Below, piece after piece: positions 1 to 11,525 of a stretch of DNA of 64,000 nt. How positions within the stretch are numbered: the first letter of the stretch is position 1; each line of letters opens with the position of its first letter. The translations under genes were made by a program, and so were the position numbers. Below the pieces are notes generated by a model. It had not been told where the DNA came from, did not search any database, and saw nothing but the letters and a program-made list of their open reading frames with translations. The stretch comes from Echinarachnius parma (Eukaryota > Echinodermata > Echinoidea > Clypeasteroida > Echinarachniidae), in assembly GCA_037951105.1 (NCBI GenBank), contig JBAMJV010012248.1, positions 1 through 64,000 of the forward strand, in the 5' to 3' direction.

Positions 1-208
1 GTTGAATAAATCATTAGGATCATGCATGCAGGAAGGCAGAGAGCGAGGAATGGATTATTGAGATGGATTACCCAGACCCAGTTTTAGAGAAATTTGTCAT
101 GCACTGATTCAGCATTGATGCTGATTAAACGTTAAAGGGAAAATTTATTGCGGTTTTGTAAAGCCACTTTGGTAATCTGTTTTGATGGAAATCTGCCCCA
201 AAAAACTC
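1..208. other. No recognisable feature
   Basis: AT-rich sequence before the first TTAA element. I see no open frame, repeat or RNA gene. Confidence 0.5.
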
Positions 209-618
209 TTAAAGGGACTTAGTAACATTGTCCAAATCCTCAAAATAAAATTGTAATTCTAGCGGTTCCCTCATACCTTGTTGTATTCGTATTAACAATA
301 AAACCATGGGACAGGTTTCAGTTTTTCAAATTTCCCTTTCGTTACAAAGATATGTACGATCAAAGTATTCAGATCAAAGTATTCAGATAAGAAAAACTCC
401 GGGCGAGTTTTTCATCCCTGTACAAAGTGAATGCAGTGAGTTAGTGAATATCACCCAATATCACTTTGCATTTTCGCTCATTACTTGGCCATGCAATGTC
501 CATTTGACTTGGAATTTTCACACAATACCCTGTGGACATATGAGATAACAGCACTATACATTGCATCAACCATTCATCACTTTTTGTACATGCCAACAAA
601 GTTACTAGATCCCTTTAA
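209..618. mobile_element. TTAA MITE, family 1 copy A
   Basis: The 410-bp unit begins TTAAAGGGACTTAGTAAC and ends GTTACTAGATCCCTTTAA, an inverted repeat with few mismatches, with TTAA at both edges. It has no coding capacity. An internal hairpin (arms GAAAAACTC and GAGTTTTTC, 5-base loop) lies near 390-415. A close copy lies at 901-1296 and a rearranged one at 43255-43931. The TTAAAGGRR ends and TTAA target are those described for the T2/Kolobok MITEs of Xenopus; piggyBac also uses TTAA. The superfamily is therefore inferred. Confidence 0.85.
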
Positions 619-679
619 TGTGACATGATCAGTAGAAAATGTAAATTTCAGAGATGTATCATGGATATTTTCATGTGGT

Positions 680-1606
680 TTAAAGGGATAGTTGAGTTAT
701 GGTAGAGAGGGCGCTAGACTACGTTTTTTTTGTATGGTAATGAAAAACTGAGTGTAAAATTTGAAAGAGCATAATATTTAAATAATAAAATCATCTTTGT
801 TTGATCAAAATCGGTTCAGAGACGGCTGAAATATCCATAAATATAACAATTTGTAATAAACCTGGGGCCCCAGGTTTATTAGAGAATTTTGAACCAGCCA
901 TTAAAGGGACTTAGTAACATTGTCCAAATCCTCAAAATAAAATTTTAGTTCTAGCGGTTCCCTCATACCTATTTGTATTCGTATTAACAATAAAATCATG
1001 GGACAGGTTTCGGTTTTTCAAATTTCCCTTTCGTTTCAAAGATATGTACAATCGAAGTATTCAGATAAGAAAAACTCCGGGCGAGTTTTTCATCCCTGTA
1101 CAAAGTGAATGCGGTGAGTTAGTGAATATCACCCAATATCACTTTGCATTTTCGCTCATAACTTGGCCATGCAATGTCCATTTGACTTGAAATTTTCACA
1201 CAATACCCTGTGGACATATGAGATAACAACACTATACATTGCATCAACCCTTCATCACTTTTTGCACATGTCAACAAAGTTACTAGATCCCTTTAAATAT
1301 TCAAAAAAATGCTTCCTCTTTTCAAAAAGTTACAAAATAGGTATTTAAATAGTTGTTGGTTATTTCTCTATCTAATCACTATTTCAACAAAGCATCACAT
1401 GCACAATATTTTATTCAAAATGGTTGAAACCGATGAGTGTTTAGAGAGCGCCCTCTTACATTTTAACGGCTCTTTTTGAATGATAACATGATCTTTACTA
1501 CGTCATTTGTAATTTTGTGTTCCTTTCTAAATAACTATTAGATGTAATGTAATGATGCAGGTTTTGGTTACTAAAATTCAGTTTCACCAAAACTGTACTC
1601 TCCTTA
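680..1606 (-). mobile_element. TTAA MITE, family 2 copy, interrupted by family 1
   Basis: The two halves (680-900 and 1297-1606) match, in reverse orientation, the intact family 2 copy at 48989-49530. Shared blocks include the gtagagagggcgct segment near the TTAA edge, the tcaaaatcggt segment and the far end reading accaaaactgtact. The far edge is degraded (ctcctta instead of cccctttaa). A 26-bp perfect palindrome lies at 855-880. A whole family 1 element is inserted at 901-1296. Confidence 0.8.
901..1296. mobile_element. TTAA MITE, family 1 copy B, nested in family 2
   Basis: The 396-bp element has the same termini as copy A at 209-618 and the same internal GAAAAACTC/GAGTTTTTC hairpin. It is bounded by TTAA on both sides and splits a family 2 element. 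Confidence 0.85.
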
Positions 1607-2820
1607 CCAGAATTTCTAATTTAAAGGGAATTGCCAGAATTTTAAGAAAGGTTATATACTTTCACTGTTTTCCCTTGTTTCTTGCATTTTTTTTGTATTT
1701 TATAAATATTTGAACATTCTAAATTATTATGTAAAAACATAACAAAAGATTTTTTCAGGATGCAACAGCACCAGCAGAGAAATTTATAATCATTTTGAGA
1801 GATGCTCAAATATTCTGCCAGTGTATCATTAATATTTTGTTGATTATATCGTAATTTAACCTCTGACAAAGATTCTGCTAGGATCGAAATGGCAGGCCCC
1901 ATAATGACTCTCATTGATATTTTTTTCAAAGGTTCTCTTTATCGAGTTTAAAATCATGAATATGGGTGCATTGTACATTTGCTTGGTATTCCTTAGATGA
2001 CACATTATCAAGAAACAATCTATTTTTAGTATGGAAATGGTAATAGAGGTGTAGTGCTAATAATATTGAAAATGATCGAGAAATAAAGTCCGGAATGATT
2101 TCAATTTATGTTCAAGATATATGACATTTTCTGGAGAAAACAAAAAGAAGAGCAAGCAATGAGATCACTGTAAATTTGAGAGGTACTCATACTACTCATG
2201 AATTCAACTGGTGTAGTTTGATATTCCCCAAGGGCTCTGTGGTGAGCACATTGAACATTGCTTCAGCTTTTGTAAGTGCTTCGCACATATATCATATTGT
2301 ACAAATCTTTGACTTCTAAGAAAAGTCTTAGGACAGACAGACTATGTGTACCCAGATTAAAAATTGTAGAATATAAAAGTTCAGCATCATTTGAATTCAT
2401 GTTCACGATGCATCCATTTCTGAAAACAAAGAAGCGCCAGCAAAGAGCATTGGATATTTTGAGAGATAGGGCAACTCAAGAATTCAACTGGTGTAGCATG
2501 TGAATCTCAAGAGCTCTCTATAAATGGAATTATATCATAAAGATGGTCGGATAATATAGTACAATTAGCATCTAGGGCTCTTCATGTGTATTGGATTTTT
2601 TTAATGTACTGCATGGAGAGGGGTAGAGACGGAATCATATTTTCAAATTTGTCAAATTTTTAGAATAAACATTTGATGATGTCGGGATCCATATGCGGTT
2701 GGGTGTTTCTTTTTGGATATGGTTGCGTGAATGTGATTGAGTCTATTGTTTTTATTGTATCTGTGCGTGTGGTTGTACTTGATACATGTGTACAGTGTGA
2801 TGATATTTTGCTTGATAAGT
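1607..2820. other. AT-rich spacer with degenerate repeats
   Basis: Two related segments near 2160-2250 and 2450-2515 share gaattcaactggtgtag and a following agctct block. A weaker relative lies near 1795-1830. A TTAAAGGG motif at 1618 has no visible partner end. An open frame of 95 codons on the minus strand (1642-1929) has no recognisable domain and is probably chance. Confidence 0.4.
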
Positions 2821-3088
2821 CAGGGCTCCACACTTACCTTTTTTGTCAGTGGCTCGGTCGGGCCCGTGAAATAATTTCTTCCCCTTTTCGGGTGGCCCGA
2901 AAGAAGAATTTACTGGCCTGAAAATGTTATTTCATGAGTAAACTTGTTACTTTTCAAAATACTACTCTTTCCTGATCAAATCTGTGATTATAGAAGAAGC
3001 ATTATAACATAAAAGAATACAAGATTTTTCTCATTTTGTCAATGTCGGATTCTGATCAGGGCCACCAAAATACATTTTTGTTTATTTA
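2821..3088. mobile_element. hAT-like MITE, truncated copy
   Basis: It begins CAGGGCTCCACACT and matches, with substitutions, the complete 339-bp element at 44871-45209 (shared gtgaaataatttcttccc and tttctcattttgtcaatgtc). The right terminus ending GAGCCCTG is missing, so the copy is 3'-truncated. Confidence 0.7.
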
Positions 3089-3399
3089 TTACTCAGATTC
3101 ACTGTACCAGTGAACAAACAACCATAGCAATAGCATTGTGTGACACCTGTTTGGTCCTGCCAATTCTCAACATGATCAACATGGCCATGCCACTTTTTGG
3201 GGGAGAGCTCACTATGTATTTCTTTATTTGTTTTTTGTTACCTTTATAAAAGATAGCTTGTATCAAATTAGCATTAGGTACATGTATGTGTCAGAAGTTT
3301 ACTTTGTGAGTTTTTGTGGGTGTGTTTCAAATTCTAACAAGTTCCCTCTTGCATCACTTGGTGTGAACCTCGCCCATTCCTTATAAAATTGGATTTCGT

Positions 3400-3600
3400 A
3401 TCCTTGGGTTAGAGTCAGGTTTATATAGCTTTGGACTATCGCGAGCATTGAAAAGGGTTTCATGGGAAGGACCCCCGTACAAGGATCTTTGTTGCTAGAA
3501 GGTTGAGCACTGGTCTAGCATTCTGGAGGTCTCGTGTTTGATTCCTGGCAAAGTCCATTTTTCTTTGCTCATTTAATCTATTTAATTTCAATTTGATAGT
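3400..3600 (+). mobile_element. tRNA-derived SINE-like copy
   Basis: It shares over 180 bp with an inverted copy at 6070-6272. An A-box-like stretch lies near 3490-3515 and a B-box-like GTTTGATTCC near 3536-3545, about 45 bp apart as in tRNA genes. Upstream it shares atccttgggttag and aggtttatatagct with the other copy. No cloverleaf could be closed with confidence, so this is a SINE rather than a functional tRNA. Confidence 0.6.
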
Positions 3601-4391
3601 TATGGTTTTATCATTATGTAAGGAAATTGCGAAAGGTGACATGTTTTACATTTGTTCTGCCTTCTACTAAATGGCAATACTAGCAGTCCTGAAGGTTCAT
3701 GAATAGTGTGAATATGTGTGTATTTTTCTTTCTAATATTTGCCTTCTGCTAGACGTGGGTGTGTTTGAAACAAAATTCCTCTTGAAAAGTTGCCACAAAA
3801 AGATTTTGGATGAATAGGTCAACGTGAAAAGATTAAATCCAATTTGACTTCCAGGGGTGCGACAATTCAGATAGACTGCAAATAAAATAATGCATGTGAG
3901 GTACTTGTGAGGGTGCCCTTGTGAGGTGTGTCAACACACCTGTGTTTGATACTTCAGTTCAGAATTCTTGATTGATTATCGACCATTATTGCAACAACTT
4001 GTCAAGAGGAAATATTTGTGTTGACCTAGGGTTCAAAATTATTACTGGCCCGCTGGTCCGGGGCCATGAAGAACAAGCTTTTTGAACAAACTACTAAAAT
4101 TGCATTAATGCCAACTTTTTACTTGCCCGATCGGCAACCAGTTGTCCAATTATGACAGTTTTTAATATTTCTCTACATGTATGTTTGGGGCCATTGGGGT
4201 AAAAAAAGATGATTTTTGTGTGCTGATTAATCTTGTCTTCGGCTTTGGTCAATGGGAATGTGTGTCTTATCAAAATAGAATAGACTTTAATGGGTTAAAC
4301 ACATCCACCAAAATAGAGTAGGCATACCAAAACCATGTTTCAAGGGGGAAGGGGTATAGCATGAGAAGGAGTGGTTCCTGAGCACTGTTGT
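3601..4391. other. No gene seen; hAT-like fragment near 4045-4140
   Basis: AT-rich spacer. The fragment with actggcccgctggtccgggg and acttgcccgatcggcaacca resembles the inner part of the CAGGGCTC hAT family but lacks both ends. Nothing else is recognised. Confidence 0.4.
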
Positions 4392-4548
4392 CAGGCCCGT
4401 AGCCAGGGGGAGGGGGGGGTGGGTGTGTTGGGTATGTATGCACCCCCCCCCCCCCAATTCAGAAAGGTCCACTTTTTGTTGTTCTCGGGTCTGGTCCCGT
4501 TTTTGTAAATTACGCACCCCCCCTTGAAAAATCCTGGCTACGGGCCTG
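4392..4548. mobile_element. Short hAT-like MITE (157 bp)
   Basis: Termini CAGGCCCGTAGCCAGG and CCTGGCTACGGGCCTG are perfect inverted repeats. The interior is only G/C-run spacer, including a 13-C run at 4443-4455. A clear 8-bp target duplication was not found, so the flanks may have diverged. A lone left end of the same family (CAGGCCCGTAGCTAGGG) lies at 22247. Confidence 0.75.
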
Positions 4549-4609
4549 TTTGTGCATCTCGTTAAAACTTGTCAGACTGAACTCTAATCCCCAATCTTTC
4601 TGTGGTAAC

Positions 4610-5330
4610 CATTCAAATTGAAGTTTGTAACCGTAAACACACCCATAAACCCACAGAACTTGTTTGCAAGCCGAACCCATCATGTTATATAGCCTGGGAA
4701 AGGCAGGACAAACCTTCGTTTTTATCTTTTAAATGTTCAAATATTTTATGTCTGTGCATTAAAACTGTTCATGCTGAAGTCTATAATATTTCCTGATGTT
4801 TTGGCCTGGACTATTCAAGAGGAAATTTATTTAACACACCCTCATCAAACATATGAAAACAAAATTGCCCTAACCCATCCTGTTCCAAGGTAGGACAAAC
4901 ATGTACATGTTTTGCAAATTTTCAGGATATGTTTTTATGACTTTAATATCTGCGCAATTAAACTCATCATGCTGATGTCTATTAAATTTGCCAATCATTT
5001 TATGGTGACTACTTTTGTCATGAAAGTATGTTTAACAGAAATTAAATTCCTTTCCTTGTAAAGTATATGATATGTCTACACTCTATGGCACATACGTGTG
5101 GTTTTATATAATTTTGTTTATTCACCCAAGGGTGCAGGGTTCTGTATGGTAGTTGGGTCAGTCCAAACATAAATGATCCTGATTATTATATTATATATTC
5201 TGTTTCGAATATTTTGGATAAAAAACTTCAGCTAATTATCAAACAAAAAACCTATATAATGGCATTTTGTTTATTAACTCAGCGGTGTCAGTTTGAAGTA
5301 TGGTACTTCAGTAGCCGTATATCCAGTGTA
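4610..5330. repeat. Diverged local tandem repeat, about 195-bp period
   Basis: Successive segments align after gaps: aacccatcatgtta...ggcaggacaaac (about 4675) with aacccatcctgttcc...gtaggacaaac (about 4873), and the catgctgaagtctat and catgctgatgtctat blocks (about 4769 and 4968). A further pair near 5120 and 5275 shares the tttatt...cagggtgtc theme more weakly. There is no coding potential. Confidence 0.5.
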
Positions 5331-5386
5331 CACAACACTAAATGGGGGTATTGTGCATGTGTAGTAAACAGCTTGGTTAATAATAC

Positions 5387-5799
5387 TTAAAGGGTACCAC
5401 CACCCAAAAATAATATTCTTATTAAAGAAAGGTAACATCTTTAGTATTCCATTCCATCAACAAGATCACAAAAATATGTTTCCAGAAAAAGAAAAAAAAA
5501 TTGGAAAATGCCTCACCATTCTAAAGCATGCGTTCATGCGGTCTGAATTGCGAAGGCTATTGTGTGCAGAGCGAACAAATCGCCCGGGATTCTATTGTCT
5601 ACAAACGTATGCGTGAATCGCATTGAGGCACTCGCAAATGTTTGGCCCGTACAAACCAGGAAATAGTAAGTGGTGGAAATTAATTGCTTTGTTTATGAAT
5701 TACACAACCCTTTGCAAAATGTTGGGTATCTATTTGATATCACAAAACGGTACCAAACATATAATAATGTGTTGTTCTTTGCCTGGTGGTCCCCTTTAA
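5387..5799. mobile_element. TTAA MITE, family 6 copy 1
   Basis: The 413-bp element starts TTAAAGGGTACCACCACC and ends GGTGGTCCCCTTTAA. Full-length relatives lie at 32657-33086 (same orientation) and 52486-52931 (reverse). All share the gttgttctttgcctgg end and a CpG-rich middle with cgcatgaacgcat-like words. Confidence 0.85.
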
Positions 5800-6069
5800 G
5801 TCAGTAGCCCTGGCATTGGACTTTGGACTAAACGATTCAATGAGGATATCTTATCACATCAATGTTGTAATTTTCATTTTCAAATTCAATTCACACACAC
5901 ACATGTTTCCCTTATTATAAAAGACAATTTTGTACATGTTCATAATTTCAGACACACTTCAAAATAATATGAATAATATTTTATCGAAAATATATCTTTG
6001 GGATAGTCTACAATGTATTGTTATTGGATTTTTGAATTCAAACATAAAGGAAACTGACTAGAAATATTT

Positions 6070-6272
6070 TAAATGAATGAAAAAGAGAACGAAAAATGGG
6101 CTTCGCCAGGAATCAAACCCAAGACCTCCAGATTGCTAGACCAGTACTCAACCATCTAGCCACAAAGACCCTTGAATGGGGGCCACAAAGACCCTTGAAT
6201 GGGGGACGTTCCCATGAAGCCCCTTTTCATTGCTCTCAGAAGCTATATAAACCTGGCACTAACCCAAGGATA
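6070..6272 (-). mobile_element. tRNA-derived SINE-like copy, reverse orientation
   Basis: On the minus strand it reads an A-box-like TGGCTAGATGG and a B-box GGTTTGATTCC (plus-strand positions about 6107-6120). It is the inverted relative of 3400-3600. A 24-bp stretch containing cacaaagacccttgaatgg is tandemly duplicated at about 6160-6205. The open frame across it on the plus strand is not a gene. Confidence 0.6.
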
Positions 6273-7005
6273 ATTAAATCTACTTTTTTATTAAAAAAAC
6301 AGTATAAAATGATTGGATTTTGGTATGACTGTATTTAAGTTTTGTGTATACATGTGTGTTTAAATCATGTTTGTGTTATTAGAATGTATTTTTAGTGAAA
6401 AAATGCTGTGTATGCTTGTGCATGGTGTGTTTATAGTATATTTGTGTGTAATTGTAATTTTGTATTTGAGTATTGCATAACAGTATTAGTGGAGAAAATA
6501 TATGATCACTCAAAGAGATTGTCCTAACAATTTTATCAAAGAGTCATCATTATGATGCTCATATATATAGTTCCATACAAAACAAACTAGAATGCTGATT
6601 TGATAATGCACACAGGCTTGAAAAGTATCCTCTGAAGATAAATTGTATTTCCCCTGGTCTACTGCACACATCCAGACATCTTTTTGCATCATTGATGCTC
6701 AAATCTCTTAAGTTCAAGAAATAATATTTCATGCATCAAATTGCTATCTTCCATTGACGGAATCATGACAGATGGAAATATGACGCATACTGTACACCTA
6801 CAAACTCTCCTTGGAGACAGTGACTAGTAACTCACCTCTGTCTATAAAAAGCTACAGATAGGAAAGGGTCAGTGTACTATCAACAGCCAATCAAGTCTAC
6901 AACTCAGTTGTTCTAACTGATATTAATATTCCATTCATCTATAGGCATATAAGGAGAAACGGATATATTATTCTATGCAGCATCCTGGGAGATCCTGCAT
7001 TCAGA
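6273..7005. other. AT-rich spacer
   Basis: No gene seen. A segment at about 6770-6890 (tactgtaca...aactctccttggaga...ggtcagtgtact) resembles 31170-31265 in the same orientation, on the other side of the giant inverted repeat. Confidence 0.4.
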
Positions 7006-7159
7006 ACGCTCTATTCAATTTTAACAAAGGAGGCGTTATTCGCCATTCCAGTCCAGAGGGGGCAGAAGACTCCCTATTGTCCGCAGAACAATAAAAAAAC
7101 GGGGAGATTAAAAGCTAACGGTACCCCGTTCTTTGCCGTTCCGCTTTCTATCCTTTCAT

Positions 7160-7735
7160 TCTGCGCGAGATCGGCAGAACGGCGGAGATCGGGGGATTAA
7201 AAAGATAACGGTTACGCTTTCTAGACCATGTTGAGACCCTGTTTAACGCGGACCTTTTTATATTAAAAGTTAATCCCCCGATCTTTGCCGTTCTGCATAT
7301 CTTTTATCCCCTTCTATACCGACTCGGGTATGAACTCGCACTATAGAAATAGCGATAATCCCGCCTTTGGTATCATCCCATTTTTGTGAAATATCGGAAC
7401 TAATTTTATCGTCCGACAAAGTTATCAAACATACGCAAATACATTGACGCTTTCTTTTTAACTAATAAATTTTGCTAACGAAGTTAGCTTATTTTACGCA
7501 TCATTTTGGTGAAATATCGGAACTAGTTTTGACTATTTTAATTTATCGTCCGACAAAGTTATCAAACATACGCAAATACGTTGACGCTTTCGTTTTAACT
7601 AATACATTTTACTAACGCACTAATCTCTTCCCCATGAAGCCCATCTATTTTTTTGTGATAATGTTAATTCGTCGGGAGAACGGCGAAGATCGCGGTGATT
7701 AAAAAGATAACGGTTACGCTTTATATTCGGCTCAT
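7160..7735. repeat. Repeated GC-richer motif in the left arm
   Basis: A block reading agaacggcg(g/a)agatcg followed by gattaaaaagataacgg and ttacgcttt occurs at about 7170-7225 and 7676-7725, and in inverted form at about 7265-7300 (taatcccccgatctttgccg). It looks like a subterminal repeat. Confidence 0.6.
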
Positions 7736-8300
7736 TTTCTCGTAGTTTTTATCGTAACTTTGTCCGCTAATTTTGAGAAGATATTCGACGGCTTTCCAGA
7801 TTAGTTTGGCATTGCTTTTATCGTAAATAATTGTGATAATGCGTGCTCTTATTTTGCGATGATAAAAACGAAGCTACAGATATTTTATTCGGCATCAAAA
7901 TTTCCTCGTAGTGCATGTCGTTATGCCCGATAATGTTGAGAATATATTTAACGGCATTTATTTCGATTCATGTATCGTCTGTCGGACTTGTAAAATTACC
8001 GTTATTACGCCGATTATTTTATTAACTAATATTCGTAACGTTTTCGCTTTATTTTGAGAACGTAAACGGTATAATTACGGCATTTATTTATACCCATGTA
8101 TCGTCTGTGGGACTTATTAAATAAGCATATTTACGATAATTTTATTGACTAATATTCGAAACGTTTTCGCTTCATTTTGAGAACGCAAACGGTAAATTCA
8201 CGGCATTTATTTCTACTCATGTATCGTCTGTCGGACTTATAAAATAAGCATACTTATACGATGATTATCCTACATTGACTCATATTCGTAACGTATTAAT
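7380..8300. repeat. Tandem units of about 120-130 bp in the left arm
   Basis: One set carries cgtccgacaaagttatcaaa and acgcaaatac(a/g)ttgacgct (7409-7475 and 7548-7600). A second set carries cggcatttatt, catgtatcgtctgt and cgtaacgttttcgctt, with starts near 7932, 8055 and 8179. Related units occur inverted at 28180-28800. Confidence 0.7.
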
Positions 8301-8314
8301 TTTCGTGACTAATA

Positions 8315-8530
8315 AATGCGCTCTCTAACTTTGAGAAGATATTTATGTTTCGATGATTTTGGCATCACTTTCGTAACTCATAAATTAATGCGCTCTCTAA
8401 CATTGAGAAGATCATAATAATTATGTTCCGATAACTTTGGCATGATTGTTCGTAACTCATAAAATCGCGCTCTACTTTGAGAAGATATTAATTATGTTCC
8501 GAATATTTTGGCATTATTTTTCATAAATGC
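8315..8530. repeat. Short tandem units of about 70-75 bp
   Basis: Three units share gcgctct(c)t-aactttgagaag, atgttccgat and tttggcat...cgtaactcata. They continue the tandem organisation of the left arm. Confidence 0.6.
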
Positions 8531-9004
8531 AAACAATCCAAAGTGCTTCAAATGTAAACGATGTCAGTCTTCTAACGATCGTCGTTAAATCTGCATGGGA
8601 TTATGAACCAACTCCTTTTTTTTTTTAATGCTCTATAAGAAATATGTTTGTGTCATCAGGAACGTGATTATGGACCAATTCTGAATTTTACTGAATTATA
8701 ATTACTTTCATCATTTCGCAACTTAAATTTTTTATGGAGCATTATAATAATAATGTTACTTAATAATGATAATTGTTATAGAAATTATATTGTTTTTCTT
8801 TTCCCTCCCGAGATTTCGTTATACCTCAGGATGCGAGTTTGTAATTGAGATAATATCTCCGATGTTTGAGATATGTATATCGCATATTATATCGAAACAT
8901 CGTTTCCATTTGAGAAGATCATTATGATGTTCCAGATAAGTTTGGTTTCATTTTATCGGAAATACATTTTTGTAATTTGCGCTCTTGAATATTGAGATAA
9001 TAAT

Positions 9005-10313
9005 AATGCTGTTATCCGATCCGGATCCGATCCGAGATCCCGGCGGTAATGGCTTCCGAGCCGATTCCGAGACGGATCCGAGAAATATTTTTTCTCGGTA
9101 GAAAATATCGGAAGATTTTGCCGACCCATTTTCTCCAGTGATAATTGAACATGTGTATGTTTGACAGTCCATTAAGTAGTGTAATTTAAATAAGAAATGG
9201 GGAAATCAATATTGTTTACTTTATGAGTGGTTATTTTGGAGAAATTCATGGTTCGTCAGTTCGTTTTGCAGTCGAAAATTGAACAGGATGCGCGAAATTG
9301 CTAGTCATTTGAACGATGTTGTGGACGGATGTGCAATCAAAGTTACGCCGATACTCGAGGGGAGACGTCTGTTGGATGTCTGTATGATCGAGCTAATAAG
9401 CCAGTGCATTCAAAATGTGGCTCTGAATACGTTTTATTGTCATTTGCACATTTAAAAATGTTCTGATATTCTACTTACATGATTTCTTGGCGTTTGATAG
9501 CTGGGCGGAAACAAAAATATGCCCCTAAACAATGAAAACAATTGCGCAAAATATCGATAAAAAATTACTACACCGCTCCCGTTTGCTTGTATAATTGCGT
9601 GTGCAGATATAGATCCGCCGCCGGGAATTCCCCAATTTTCGGCGGATGGATCTCGCGTAAGAAAAAACGTTCACCATAACACACGCAAAGTAATACGACC
9701 AAATTAACGCCTAATAACTTGTTGCATGTGCATGCAAGCTATAGCTAGCTAACTCATTGGAGTTCTCTCGAGGCCTAGCCGTCCGTAATCCGATTTTTTT
9801 CTTTGGAAATATATCGATAATTCAGCAGTTTTGTCTTTGATTTGGGGGGTTATTTTGTATTCTGTTCGGCTTTCAGATGCCATGTTATCATGTAAGTAGA
9901 TTACCAGAATTGTGTGGTTCCCTAAAAGGGTAATTTATAGCCGATTTTTGAGGGCAGTGGCCCGGCAGTGGCTCACATGCGCGGTTTTCCACGCGATTGG
10001 CGGGTTGAGTTTCTGTGAAACGTGTGGTGCGATGCCGAACAAACCATCGAAAAAATACTTTTCTTGCGAAACTCTGAATAATCTGAATATTATTTTTCCG
10101 TAAAAATTGATATGTACATGCCTCGAAACGTCATTATTATTAATATTTTTGCCATATAAAACAAGAAAGATGAGTCTACAACGCTGCATTTTTTCAGAGC
10201 AAGTTGCAATATTTTTTTTCTCCGAGATCCGATCCGATCCGAGATCTCGTTAGCGATATAGAATTCTAACGATCCGAGAACGGGCCGGGATTTTTTGTTT
10301 ACCTAACAGCATT
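9005..10313. mobile_element. Probable insertion within the left arm
   Basis: This segment is absent from the matching position in the right arm (about 28060). It is edged by AATGCTGTT and AACAGCATT and holds gatccgatccgagat clusters near both ends (about 9014-9035 and 10205-10235), so it looks like an inserted element of about 1.3 kb. At 9611-9661 it carries a copy of the inverted ccggcggatggatctcgcgtaa core also found in the palindrome at 30404-30587. No transposase frame is visible. Confidence 0.45.
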
Positions 10314-11525
10314 AGATAATAATTCTGATGTTTCCGTTATTTGCCGCATCATTTTCTTGCAGCGCATTATATCCGACATCGTTTTCATTTTTAAAAGATA
10401 ATTATGATGTTCCTGATGAGTTTTGCATTTTTATCATAATCTTGAAAAGCAAATTCGTATTTTGATATGATAATTACGATGTTAAAAATATCTTTAACGC
10501 ATCATGATTATTTGGAAGCACATACATCGATCGTAACATCGTGTGAACAATTTTAAAAGATAATTGAAGATTATTATTAATCATGATGACCAGATTAGTT
10601 AGTTAAGCATCATTTTATCATAATTTTGAAAAAATTTACTTTGACTACTGATTTGTTTTATTAGTAAATGACATTGATTAAAATTGTTGTTCAGATTGTA
10701 ACGTTTGCATGATTGTTTTAACTCTCATCTCCTCCTTTTCTGTTCATGATATAAAATTGATTAGTTTACCTAGAAAAAAAAAAAATTTGTATATTATAAT
10801 CTCTCTTACTTTCTCTAATATTCCCTTTGCATGTTTTGACGCTTTATTTATGTTATAGTTGCAATTAATTTGTGTATTTTTCCCTTTCATGGTTACCTTA
10901 TATATTTTGCAATATTCTCTTTCTCATATCGCAGCGATTTTATCACATGTTTCCGTATTCCGTATTCCTTGAAATGAAATTATAGAGCGTTTGTTCATCA
11001 TATGTCATACGATTTTCATTTGTGCAAATTGAACATATTTAAAAAAAATATGGCGGCATTTGTCAACGAAACAATTTGTTGTCATCATTTGCATGGGAAG
11101 TTTTGTTGTTTCGTATTTGTAGCCCGGTATGATGGGCGGATTTATTAGGACAATAGGAGATTATTATTTGTGTTTGTTGACAGTCTACGTAATTGAGTGC
11201 GCATGTATACACGTGGATGCGTGTTTACATTAATTATACCCACTTGATGATTTGCAGTGGGGCAGCGGCATGTTATAGACACAACATGAACAAGAATTCG
11301 AATTATGTAACCCCTTGGATGGAATGCTATCCCCACCCAGAGCGAGTGACAGGGGGGGGGGGGGGGGCACCGCGGCCAGTTTTTAGATGTCAGTTTTGTG
11401 GAGATTTTGTTGTTGAATGTTTTGCCACGTGGTACGTATCAAGAGATACTATGCTCGTATCGTAAGGCGTTCTAGAACAAATACAGGCCATGTCAATTCG
11501 CTGAATTGCTTCTCGTAATATGCAC

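Larger units (their letters stand above)
7006..11525. repeat. Left arm of a giant inverted repeat
   Basis: Several kilobases recur in reverse complement on the right. 10380-10740 matches 27690-28050, 10725-10950 matches 27500-27725, 10930-11525 matches 24555-25290, and 11460-11525 also matches about 26760-26840. The outer part (7.0-8.5 kb) is made of tandem units that recur at 28.1-28.8 kb. There are no long open frames. It could be the terminal repeat of one very large transposon or one of two inverted copies of a large non-autonomous element. The inner edge is close to 11525, after cttctcgtaata. The outer edge is uncertain. Confidence 0.75.
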
